Below, piece after piece: positions 23,151 through 32,371 of a DNA stretch of 64,000 bases. The stretch comes from Mactra quadrangularis (Eukaryota > Mollusca > Bivalvia > Venerida > Mactridae): assembly GCA_025267735.1 (NCBI GenBank), contig CM046304.1:29143381-29207380 (forward strand), read 5' to 3'. Position 1 is the first letter of the stretch. Each line of letters begins with the position of its first letter. The notes under the pieces were generated by a model, which was not told the origin of the DNA, did not search any database, and saw only the letters and a list, made by a program, of their open reading frames with translations. Both the position numbers and the translations under genes were made by a program.

Positions 23151-23371
23151 GATTAGTTTAAAACCAGCTATTCTTCTCGGACAATATGTTCAAAACCTGC
23201 GGGTAATCTACTATGCCTTAGACCCGTGTGACAAAATCAGTCAGATCGAGAATCTTGACAACCTTTGGGTACGAGAATGTTCCGAATGGTGCGGTACAAC
23301 AATAGTTATCGCTTATGAAACTAGTAGGTCAAACTATATATGATACAATCTATGGCAGCAATTGAATTTTT

Positions 23372-23612
23372 TACTGGGTTTAACGCCGAGTAAACACAGT
23401 TTAGGTTACCCTTGTCTATAATCAGTACTCAACTACCCTTCCACAAGGCCGAAAACTTCTCCATAAACCTTATGAATGGAGAAAAATTGACATTATTGTC
23501 AAATTTTCATGGAAGATTATAACATCTCCGGGCAGGATTCGAACCAGCCCCCCCTTTTGGGACACGAGATTCCAAATACGGGTGCGCCACCAACTGCGCT
23601 ATCGACCCGGGT
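23372..23612 (-). mobile_element. SINE type 2
   Basis: Reverse copy. The head at 23590-23612 reads CCCGGGTCGATAGCGCAG, and the B box lies near 23535 (GATTCGAACCAG in reverse). The body has the conserved TGGAAGGGTAG motif, and the tail has GGGTTTAACGCCG in reverse, with an internal deletion before it. Confidence 0.75.
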
Positions 23613-23636
23613 TCAATGGAAATGTATCAGCAACAC

Positions 23637-24027
23637 AATCTGATTAAAACCCGATCTAAAATTTCCGATCGCATCCTTGAAAATTTAGATCTGGCTGTTT
23701 CGTTATAAGAGTCACGTTCAGGTAACCTTTTCTCATTATAATGTTCATGACGCAATTGCTATGATTGGTAACTTGTTTACATCGTCTACGTCACGCAATT
23801 CGAAATGAGCCGTCCAATCGCAGCCTGTGAATAACACCACCGTCAAATTAGCTCGAAAACATCGGTTTAAAAATGATAATTACGAAATCAAAATGCTATC
23901 AATTGTGGTTCGTCTTGATGAAATCTACGCATCGAATGGTCTACACAAAGGTCATCTCGACGTGACCCTCCTAGCGAACCTTGGAGATCCTATACGACAG
24001 CGCTCTTCATGATATCTGTTTACGGAA
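23637..24027 (+). repeat. Interspersed repeat family X, copy 2
   Basis: Same order of blocks as copy 1: AATCTGATTAAAACCCGATC, CGTTCAGGTAACCTTTTCTC, AATGAGCCGTCCAATCGCAG, CATCTCGACGTGACCCTCC, ATATCTGTTTACGG. Abuts the SINE at 23372-23612. Confidence 0.7.
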
Positions 24028-24288
24028 ATTGCCAGTAACACATCACGAGGCCAGACAACTCATAATCACACTCCTGATCACACTCATGGTGTACTTTTAA
24101 ACAGTAGTTTCCCTACAATTTTTGAAGTCACGTTTGATTGATCGTATCCGAGATAATCAATATGCTCACTTAATAACCTTCAAGATCTATATCCGATGTA
24201 TAGACGATTTTACATAGTACATCTATGTTGGTTATTTGTGTTTGCTAGTTTATTAAAAATATAGACTATATATTTTGTCCCAGTACAA

Positions 24289-24557
24289 TCTGATTAAAAC
24301 CCGATCTAAAATTTTCCGCTCGCCTACTCGCTATTTAGATATGTCCTTTTACACGCGAAGGTTACGTTCAGGTGACCTTTTCTCTTCGTAATATTCATGA
24401 CGAAATTGTTATGATACGTAACTTGTTTACATCGTCTACGTCACGCAATTTGAAATGAGCCGCCCATTCATCTCGACGTGACCTTCCACGGAGACAGTAG
24501 AGATCCTGTACGACAATGATATACGGGATATCTGTTTACGGAGATTGGTCCCAGTAG
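24289..24557 (+). repeat. Interspersed repeat family X, copy 3 (internally deleted)
   Basis: Matches copies 1 and 2 at both ends but lacks about 120 bp between GAGCCGCCCA and TCATCTCGACGTG. Confidence 0.7.
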
Positions 24558-24565
24558 TAATGTAT

Positions 24566-24842
24566 AAAACCCGGTATGTAGAGCAGTTGGAAGTGCGTCA
24601 GGATCTAGTGTCTCAAAGGGGTATGAGTTCGAATCCCATCTGAGGCGGTTATACCCTTCCATGAAAATTTGACATAAATGTCAATTTTCCTCCATTAATG
24701 AGGTATATGGAAAAATGCCATTATTGTGGAAGGATTGGTGGATACTTGTAACAGATAGGGGTCAGGAAAACTTGGTGAAATGCTCTGGACGCCGTGAAAT
24801 AACATAAATTATGTTGACACGGTGTTAAACCCTGTATAAAAA
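24566..24842 (+). mobile_element. SINE type 2
   Basis: tRNA-like head (GTAGAGCAGTTGGAAG; B box GAGTTCGAATCCC), conserved body and tail GTTGACACGGTGTTAAACCC. Flanked by short AATGTATA direct repeats, a probable degraded target duplication. Confidence 0.75.
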
Positions 24843-25062
24843 GAAATGTATAGAACGTTTGTATGAAAGTCGGCTCAGTACAGCAACAAATTACATGGAT
24901 ACCAAAGCTGTAGTCATGTCTACTTTTACAGGGGCAAACTCCTCACAGTGCTTACTGCTTACGTCACGCTTTGCTACGTTATTGATTTAATAAAGGGAAA
25001 TAACCGCTGCGTGGGATTTGTTACAGGGGATGTAAATTACAACTGAAACAAATACATTTTAG

Positions 25063-25587
25063 GCAATCTCTCATACAGAGTTGTAGATCCTTACAGTGAT
25101 CTTTATCTCTGTTAACGTCTCGAAAGTAGTCCCAAACACGTGATCGTTTAAAACGATCATGTGACAATTTTTGAATTTTGTCCAAACGCAACAGACAAAC
25201 TAAATAACAGATCACCTTTCTTGTCTTGTAGATGTTCAAAGGCTTGTCGTTGACAGTCCCTTAGCACTAAATTTTTGTCATAATTTTTAGCAATATCATC
25301 TATTGTTGACATTTTTTGCGGATGAATAAAAAAGCCAAATTACTCAGAATAGGAAGACGTTTCACAAGAAAATAGTTCTTGTAAATATAACTCTTTAAAG
25401 ATTGGATTTCGCCTGTAATAAAATTATATTTCATGTAAAAATTTGAGATAATATATATAAAAGACGAATTACGCTTTAGATACAAAATCTAAATCATATT
25501 ACTATTTTACAAGAATCTTGTAAAACCCGAGACGTTTACAGAGATATAGATCACTGTAAGGATCGACAACTCTGTATGAGAGATTGC
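25063..25587. mobile_element. 525-bp DNA element with about 60-bp inverted repeats and 7-bp target duplication
   Basis: Ends GCAATCTCTCATACAGAG... and its reverse complement. Both sides are flanked by ATTTTAG (25056-25062 and 25588-25594). The arms match over about 60 bp with few differences. The interior has no transposase. A 7-8-bp duplication is compatible with P- or hAT-like enzymes; the superfamily is unassigned. Confidence 0.75.
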
Positions 25588-25608
25588 ATTTTAGGATGAA
25601 AAGATAAA

Positions 25609-25890
25609 CCCTGGTCTGTAGCGCAGTTGGTAGTGCTTACGGGTTTCGAAACTAGTGTCCCAAAAGTGGTGAGGGTTCGAATCTTACTAGGCAGTTATAC
25701 CCTTACATGAAAATTGACAATATCGTCCATTTTTCTTCATTTATAAGGTCTATGAAGAAGTTTCCGACCTTGTGGTAGGGTAGATAAGTACTGGATATAG
25801 ACAAGGGTCAATGAAGGCTATGTTAGGTGCGCTGTCCTCCGTAAAATAACATACACTGCGATGTTACGGTGTTAAACTCAGTATAAATGC
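25609..25890 (+). mobile_element. SINE type 2
   Basis: Head with GTAGCGCAGTTGGTAG (A box) and GGGTTCGAATCTTA (B box), body, and tail GATGTTACGGTGTTAAACTC. Confidence 0.75.
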
Positions 25891-27445
25891 TAATAAAATA
25901 GGATAACACTTCCTGCTACTTTCATGACCTGTTAGCACGTGATTGTAAGAACCAATGTTATTCATGTTGTACTTAACAGCCAATTAACATTTTTGTTAAT
26001 GAAACATTAGTGACAATAACAAAATATCACAAGTGTTTATTATGATATTGTATGTGTTGTATCGAGTTTTCGACCTTGGTTATTTCAGTGAAGGTGAAAG
26101 TGTTGTTCGCGTCAGGGGTTTTTCGAATCTCTTTCATTATATAGTTTGCTTGCTCTGCTCAGTTCGAATCAGAAACAGCTAGGCGACTAGCACGGTTCCG
26201 AGTCATATATAAGTGTATATAGACAGATGTATTAAAATAATGAGTGAAAGTGATTTCACATGTAAATTATTTTTATTTTCTTTATTAAATCACAAACATG
26301 TTTCGCCAGCAATAGACATATGTATATATACAGTTATAGTGTTTTTAACTCGGTATCGTGACGATCGACTATGATATCAAGTCTTTTCTTATCCAACATA
26401 CTAGCTTTGCCAGTCTCCATCACCACGAGTACAATAAAATATTTCTGTAGTTCTCATTCCTACTCTGTACATCAAGTCAGATGGTCAATTCAGATGCCGT
26501 TAATTCTGTCTCAGGGAGGTGCTTACTTACCTTCGTTGAGCTTGGTCATGAAATAATTCTGCGGACATTAACCCGAATTCCTACGATCAAGTAGGACAGT
26601 TTTCAACTTGTCAGACACTGACCAGTTTGTGTGCTTAGTACTAGGTTTAAAGCAAGGATCCATAGATATATACCACTCAGAATTTCTACCATTCAACACT
26701 CGTTTGATTCCGTAAACTGACGACCAAGTGTGTGTTGCAGTTATCACCGAGGTGTTTCGAATGAGATACATACAATGTACCTATCAAGAGACGGACAGTT
26801 GGTCGGCAAACCACTGCTATGTAAATGTCAAAAGCTGTGCAGAGGACGACGATTCTCTATCACACAGTGTGTAATTTAAATGGCAAATCGAAGACACTCA
26901 AACAGTAATAAAATAGAACGTAGTCTACAGTCACTTTACTTAGGTGTCAACAGATTCCCACGAATGAATCGTTGAATTTATTCAATTGTCGGTGGTACAT
27001 GTCTTTACCTCGCTGATTTAAATACTCAATCCTTATTTTTATAACCCCCGTACAAAGATAAGTATAACTTTGTTATCGATAAGTGAGTACAGATATTTTA
27101 GCTAGTATTTAAATCAACGGGGTAAATATATGCGCCTCTGACAGTTATGTAAATTTTAACAACACTAACTACATATTTACATAATTCAAATATCCATATA
27201 CATTTTTTAAAATTTATTCTTATTTAGAATCACAAACAAAAAACACAAAATATAGCAAGATACAAGTACAATCATCAATGCTTTTTTTAATAAAATTATA
27301 AATGAAGTTAGGGTACATGTATATTAGTGTCAAATGTTTAAACGTAATTTTTCAAATCACAATGTACTAAATTCGGTGGTTGATGGCCTGTGTTCAAACA
27401 AACATGTACAAATTCCTCGTATTTGTTGTTTCTTTTTATTTACTA
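25891..27445. other. Intergenic stretch without a supported gene
   Basis: ORFs of 61-67 aa only. A minus-strand ATG with MSAELFHDQAQR runs to a good donor (CGAAG|GTAAGT, near 26530) and might be a first exon, but no partner exon was found. Otherwise nothing was recognised. Confidence 0.35.
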
Positions 27446-27474
27446 CTAGATGGGAGCCCGTGCAAGCACGGGCT
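27446..27474 (-). mobile_element. Helitron-like 3' terminus
   Basis: On the minus strand a GC-rich hairpin (AGCCCGTGC-TT-GCACGGGCT, 27474-27455) is followed five bases later by CTAG, and the next host base is T. This is the classical Helitron 3' end: a hairpin about ten bases before CTRR, inserted at A/T. The 5' TC end was not located, so the element's length is unknown. Confidence 0.5.
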
Positions 27475-28599
27475 TTAGGTAAATATTATTGTGTAATGAA
27501 ACCGGCAATGTTTGTATACACAATATTTACGTGGACGACCTGTACTTTGAACATCATAATTTACAACAAAAAGGCTAAACTTGTAGAAATTATTGAAATG
27601 TAGGCCTAACAGAAAAGATGAAAAAATATTCGGCTCTCTGAGGGACGAATTTACTTGTGGTGGCAGTGGTTATCTTTGATTTAATAAAGGGAAATAACCG
27701 CTGCGGGGAGTTTGGTCTATTTTTAGTTTTATCTAGAACTATTTTTAGACACAAAAACCCCCTCTTTTTTGTTGATTTTTGGCAGTTTTTGCAAATATCA
27801 AGAGGCTTTGTCAAAAAAGAATTGTCAACTTGATATGCCGGTATATAGGTGCTCCAGCGACAAACAAAAGATTTATTCAAAGCTGCACAGTTTCTTCCAC
27901 AAAACAGGAAACTCGCAAATTTAATAGTATAAAGTTTATACTTACCGAATACAGCCATACACAGTGTCCTTAAACCGCCTTAGAACAAACTCCTTACAGG
28001 ATACACAGACTCATATTTACCAAAGAGTCATACGAGCAATTTACAAAATCAGCACTTATTAGTGTATAGACATATGATTCAAGCTATGGTGCATGAATGA
28101 GTTTCACTTCATTTGACATTACATCTATATTTAAGGTATACATGCACAGTTTTACTCAAAATGTTTCATGCCCTTGAACTTTTAGAGGGTACTGTATAAT
28201 ATACAATTTTAAAATGAATTAAAAACACAACAATAAATACCCAGTTTTTTATCCGCTTGTAATTTCAAGGTGGTTGAGTTTATATACTTTCTTTGGAAAC
28301 TTATATATATTAGATCTTATAACAACTAAGTCTAAAAATGTTATCCTTCCATATCAAGACGTACATCGATAGATATTCACTTTTCTATCTTAAGTCCCGT
28401 GATTGGTGCCGACGTTCAGTTGCTTTTATAACTTTCACTGCTTTCAATAGCAAGTTTGTTTAATTATCAAGACATCGACTGGGTTGTATTCAAGTTGACT
28501 TGTGGTAGGTCAATGCTGTCGGTCTATAACATCATGTGCCAGAGGGCTGGACGTAAGGTAAAACGATACCCACTCGTTGATAACGGATAACTCTGCTAC

Positions 28600-28870
28600 G
28601 CGGGTATCGGCGAACTCTGCCACGCTGGTGTTACGACGAACTCCATTACTCTGGTATTAGCAAACTCTGCCACGCTGGTGTTACGACGAACTCCACTTTC
28701 TGGTGTCGGCAAACTCAGCCACGCTGGTGTTACGACGAACTCCATTACTCTGGTATTTGCAAACTCTGCCACGCTGGTGTTACGACGAACTCCACTTTCT
28801 GGTGTCGGCGAACTTTGCCAGACTGGTGTAACTGCGAACTCCAATACTCTGAACTCTACCACGATGGTGT
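28600..28870. repeat. Minisatellite with about 25-bp half units in a 50/100-bp order
   Basis: Repeats of CTCTGCCACGCTGGTGTTAC and CGAACTCCATTACTCTGGT / CGAACTCCACTTTCTGGTG alternate, so a 50-bp dimer recurs five times with a 100-bp alternation. ORFs on both strands are by-products. Confidence 0.85.
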
Positions 28871-28935
28871 AAAGGCGAATAGTATCACAACATTTCAAGT
28901 CTAAATTGAAAAGTCAATTAAATATCAAAATGTCA

Positions 28936-29424
28936 TCAGCCCATGTCTATACATGGCTTACACACTCCAAACCATATTTTAGCTTTTTTCTTCTCAATTT
29001 GATAGTCAACTAGTGTTACAACAGCAGTTGGTGTTGTTAATATGCCAACACAATTTTTATAATCATCCGACCCTTCCGATAGCGCTCGGTACACGACAAC
29101 TGAGCAGCTCTGAGATAACAGTTTCCAAAGAGGCTTGGTGTTCTTAAAGTTCTCCCACCATTGTTCAATCTTTATAGTATCCAAGCCATGAATATGTAAA
29201 GTTTTATCCGGGTATCCCTTCTCATTGATCTCTTCTTTGAAAGAGTCAAACCACTTTCCCTGACAACCGCTTATAGCTCGATAAACACACTTGAGATCAT
29301 CACTTGGCCAGAAACTTATGTAGCTTCTGTCTGTCTGTAAAGCAATATGTCCAAACCCTTTAATGCAGTCACGGTACCAACAATGAAGATGGCTGATTCC
29401 AACCATTGCTGTTAAAGTTCCCAT
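28936..29424 (-). CDS. Single-exon protein with putative permuted papain-like (NlpC/P60- or LRAT-like) fold
   Basis: 162 aa, starting MGTLTAMVG. An in-frame TGA lies 12 codons upstream, so this is the natural start. Composition is protein-like, and no repeat signature is seen. Near the N-terminus FGHIALQTDRSYISFWPS (about residues 24-41) places a His before a hydrophobic strand. Near residues 97-115 LLSQSCSVVVYRALSEG gives a Cys followed by a helix. His-first, Cys-later order with these flanks resembles circularly permuted papain-fold enzymes. The middle LHIHGLDTIKIEQWW is also characteristic-looking. Neither signal peptide nor membrane segment is obvious. Substrate unknown. The absence of introns could mean a retrocopy, a lateral origin, or one exon of a larger gene. 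The fold call is inference. Confidence 0.55.
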   Translation of the reverse strand: MGTLTAMVGISHLHCWYRDCIKGFGHIALQTDRSYISFWPSDDLKCVYRAISGCQGKWFDSFKEEINEKGYPDKTLHIHGLDTIKIEQWWENFKNTKPLWKLLSQSCSVVVYRALSEGSDDYKNCVGILTTPTAVVTLVDYQIEKKKAKIWFGVCKPCIDMG

Positions 29425-29911
29425 AATTCGAAATATATAACTGCTATAACAACAATTTCACTTTAACCCAACGAGGATTGATCCAGAGGTAATAAAACAG
29501 CGTCTGTAACTTATGAAGTGGATGTAATAAATGTTATGAATTATCATTAACTGTCGATAATGCACCTATATATGTAGATCTACACTTTTACGCAAATGCA
29601 CGCATGTTACAATATTCTTATAATAGTGCCGGGAAAACCCACTGGTATTCCAGATTGTTGTTTACAATGGAAAGTTATTATTGCGTCATTTAAAGGCCAC
29701 ATGACTAATTATTTGTTAAAACATATTCAATGTGAATACATGGCCAATCCTCAAGTGTTCGTCTTTTTTGAGTAGGAAAAAGTTTTATTCATCTTTGCAG
29801 TTAATCTATCCGATCATAAACAGAACGCTGTCGGAAAGTTTCTAAAATAAAACGACGATAATTGAACACACGAAGTCTCCGTGATATTATTAATGTTTTG
29901 TTAAAGTTGAA
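29425..29911. other. Upstream flank of the 162-aa gene
   Basis: AT-rich. TATATAT lies about 15 bases above the start codon, too close to act as a usual TATA box. Nothing else was recognised. Confidence 0.3.
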
Positions 29912-30150
29912 GTGCGGTCTAAACTCTGCTTCCTTATGTATACATGTTCCGCCCACTTGAGTAGCTTGTTCGATAACTCCTGGTCACTGAAACCCTCAGG
30001 TAGGCGATCTCTCTATGTACCCATTCACACCTGGGTGGAGTGGAACAACTGTAGGTTAATTTCTTGCTCAAGGAAATTAGCAGTGTCCCTACTGGGGATC
30101 GAACCCGGGACCTCTCGATCCCTAAGCGCGCGTCCTACCATTGGATTACT
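29912..30150 (-). mobile_element. SINE type 4 (tRNA-like head, distinct body)
   Basis: Reverse B box GGGGATCGAACCCGGG at about 30095, and a head with CCAATGGTAGGACGCGCGC in reverse complement. The body includes TTTCTTGCTCAAGGAAATTA. Related remnants occur at 5080-5190, 9205-9375, 30800-30960, 44400-44510 and 45490-45620. Confidence 0.6.
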
Positions 30151-30799
30151 TGACATTTGAGAAAAACGTATATCATCTTTAAAAGATCAGTTTTACGCAA
30201 AATTATTGTTCATTGGCCTTATAGATAAAAATAGACATTGAAATAATGAACTATATTTAACAACATATCATTTATCCTAAGCGATGTTCTAGTTTTTGAT
30301 TGTTTACATTTGTTCATTCATACATATAAACACATCATTCGTAACACCTCCGCGTTGTTGCACAACACACTTGTTCGTCATTTTACGTAATCACCCGAGT
30401 AGCTTTCCGAATGATAAACACAAACATGTGTATGACGCAATTCTTCTATTCAAGTGTTTTACATCAGTTAATGATTTAGAAACAATGGAATATGTTAAAT
30501 AGTTAGAGATTTATTATTTTGTCATACCTATATTTAAAATGTATACTCAGTAGAAAATATCAAAAATACGTTTACATTTATGAAAATTGACTCATACATG
30601 CCTTATTGCATAATCGATTTTCAAGCATTGTTAAGCCAGGGAAAATAAAGTAGAAATAATATTATTGCGTTTAAACATCTAAATTTTATGCTTATGTAGG
30701 TTTATTTACTTAATGGCTTACTACCCCTGATCCACAAGCTATTTGTAATTTGGTATACATATATATCAATCTGCCAACAGGAAGTGTTTTCTTACTCTT

Positions 30800-30960
30800 A
30801 GTGTGGCCGACAAATTGTCGCAAAGGAATTATAAATAACACTCCTGAATGGAATAAAGCAATCGGTGGTTAATTAAGAAAAATAGCGATGCCCTTAGACG
30901 GGTTCGAAACCGAGATCACCCGATCCCTTAGCGCGTCCTACCACTGGACTTCTGCTCCAA
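30800..30960 (-). mobile_element. SINE type 4 remnant
   Basis: Reverse tRNA-like head (CCTTAGCGCGTCCTACCACTG) and B-box region ACGGGTTCGAAACCGAG; degraded body. Confidence 0.5.
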
Positions 30961-31317
30961 AAAACTAAGCCAGAAAGTTGTTATTGAACCCCTGATAATA
31001 TGTAAATTAAATGTTTATATGGCATTTAAGGTTCCATGAATTTTCAATACAATAATTATTTCAACTAAATGTATAAATGAATCTAGTTTCGCAGTTTTTA
31101 AAGATACATGCAATCATGCATGCAAATCGATCATACATTTTAATTTAAATTTTTGTTCCTAAAAGACATATGTGATATTTTACTGATTGAAACCCTAACA
31201 TTTGGACAACTCTGAATTGAGATTGTTAGTGTACATGCTCTCCTAAATCTTCAAATTTGCATTACTTTAATTATATCTTAATTTTTTAATTGTTTTTTTT
31301 AAGGTCGTATTCAACAC

Positions 31318-31505
31318 ATATTTAGGTTATATATACGACGGCCAGCTCTTCCTACTATAGGTTTCCTAGACACTCATCTATCACCAGTACTAATTTACCC
31401 TACCACGAGGCCGACAACTCATGTATAGGATATGACCTGCCGCGACCGGGCTGGAACCCGCGATCTCCGGAATCGAAGTCAGACATGCTAACGACTGCGG
31501 CTAAA
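31318..31505 (-). mobile_element. Chimeric SINE: type 2 body with a different tRNA-like head
   Basis: In reverse complement the head is TAGCCGCAGTCGTTAGCATG with B box GGGTTCCAGCCC, unlike other type 2 copies. The body motif CTCGTGGTAGGGTA and the tail hairpin GTCGTAT...ATACGAC around ATAACCTAAATATGTGTTG match type 2. Confidence 0.6.
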
Positions 31506-31557
31506 TTATATTTTATTACGAACCCAAACATTTAATTATAATCATTATGTATCATAA

Positions 31558-31993
31558 CTAAGGCTGTTAATCGTTAAGCTAGTGGCGATCCGATCCCAAC
31601 CACGATTCATGTGTAGCGGTTCACGAATCGAACCACGATTCACTAGTTAATGGAGAAGCATATAGGAATTCATGGATAACAAAAATCAGTGAAGAATTAC
31701 AGAAGCATTTATTAAATGGAAAAACCATGTACCCCGAACACTTCTATTACCAGGAGATTTATAGAAATTTCCAATGATAACATATTTGTTTAAATGTGTA
31801 TCAATCGAAATTTTGAATTCAATTAAAATTTTCATTAGTAGTGCGGCTCGCTTTTAGTAATTAAGCTGAAAATGTTCTTTCATTATTTCAAAACATATAT
31901 CGCGATTTGATTATTTCGGACATGACGAATTCGTACTCGATTTTCTGATCGGAATCGCGAAAATCCGATTACTCGGATACTCGCAGCAGCCCT
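31558..31993. mobile_element. Degraded hAT-like element
   Basis: Ends AAGGCTGTTAATCG and (reverse) TTAGGGCTGCTGCG, with subterminal CGATTCACGAATCG-type repeats. This pattern is common in hAT MITEs. No target duplication was recognised. Confidence 0.4.
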
Positions 31994-32304
31994 AATCATA
32001 ACGATAGGCTTCGAGTTTGAAATGTGTTAGGTGAATTAATTGTGTGATCCCTGTGTTGATTATAGCTTAGGAAGAGATAAAAATGTAAGAGAATCATGAA
32101 TTGTTCTCATGAAAGTTCATAGACTTGTTCACATTTTAGATAAGAATGTGATTCCCATAGCATATGTGAGTTTTTCACGTACCATAACCACGATCAGTGT
32201 CAACAACGTGAATAAACTTTGCTAAATTTCGAAATATTTCCTAATATAATGTGATTCGTGCTTAAAGTTGCCACCTGATTGCTTCATTTAGGACTGTACT
32301 ATGC

Positions 32305-32311
32305 TATATAA
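32305..32311 (+). promoter_or_regulatory. TATA box of the Cvsi-like gene
   Basis: TATATAA lies 61 bases before the start codon, predicting transcription start near 32335-32340 and a leader of about 35 bases. Confidence 0.65.
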
Positions 32312-32371
32312 AGACTCTGTCGATCATAGACTTCATTAGTTGTGAAAATTTCATACATTAACAAACTAAAC

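Noticed and set aside
27590..27958. 122-aa minus-strand ORF as a gene
   Set aside because: No recognised motif; it overlaps repeat sequence shared with 24983-25012 and may lie inside a Helitron. Could be captured sequence, but unsupported.
28596..28898. 100-aa and 64-aa ORFs
   Set aside because: Translations of the 50-bp minisatellite on both strands.
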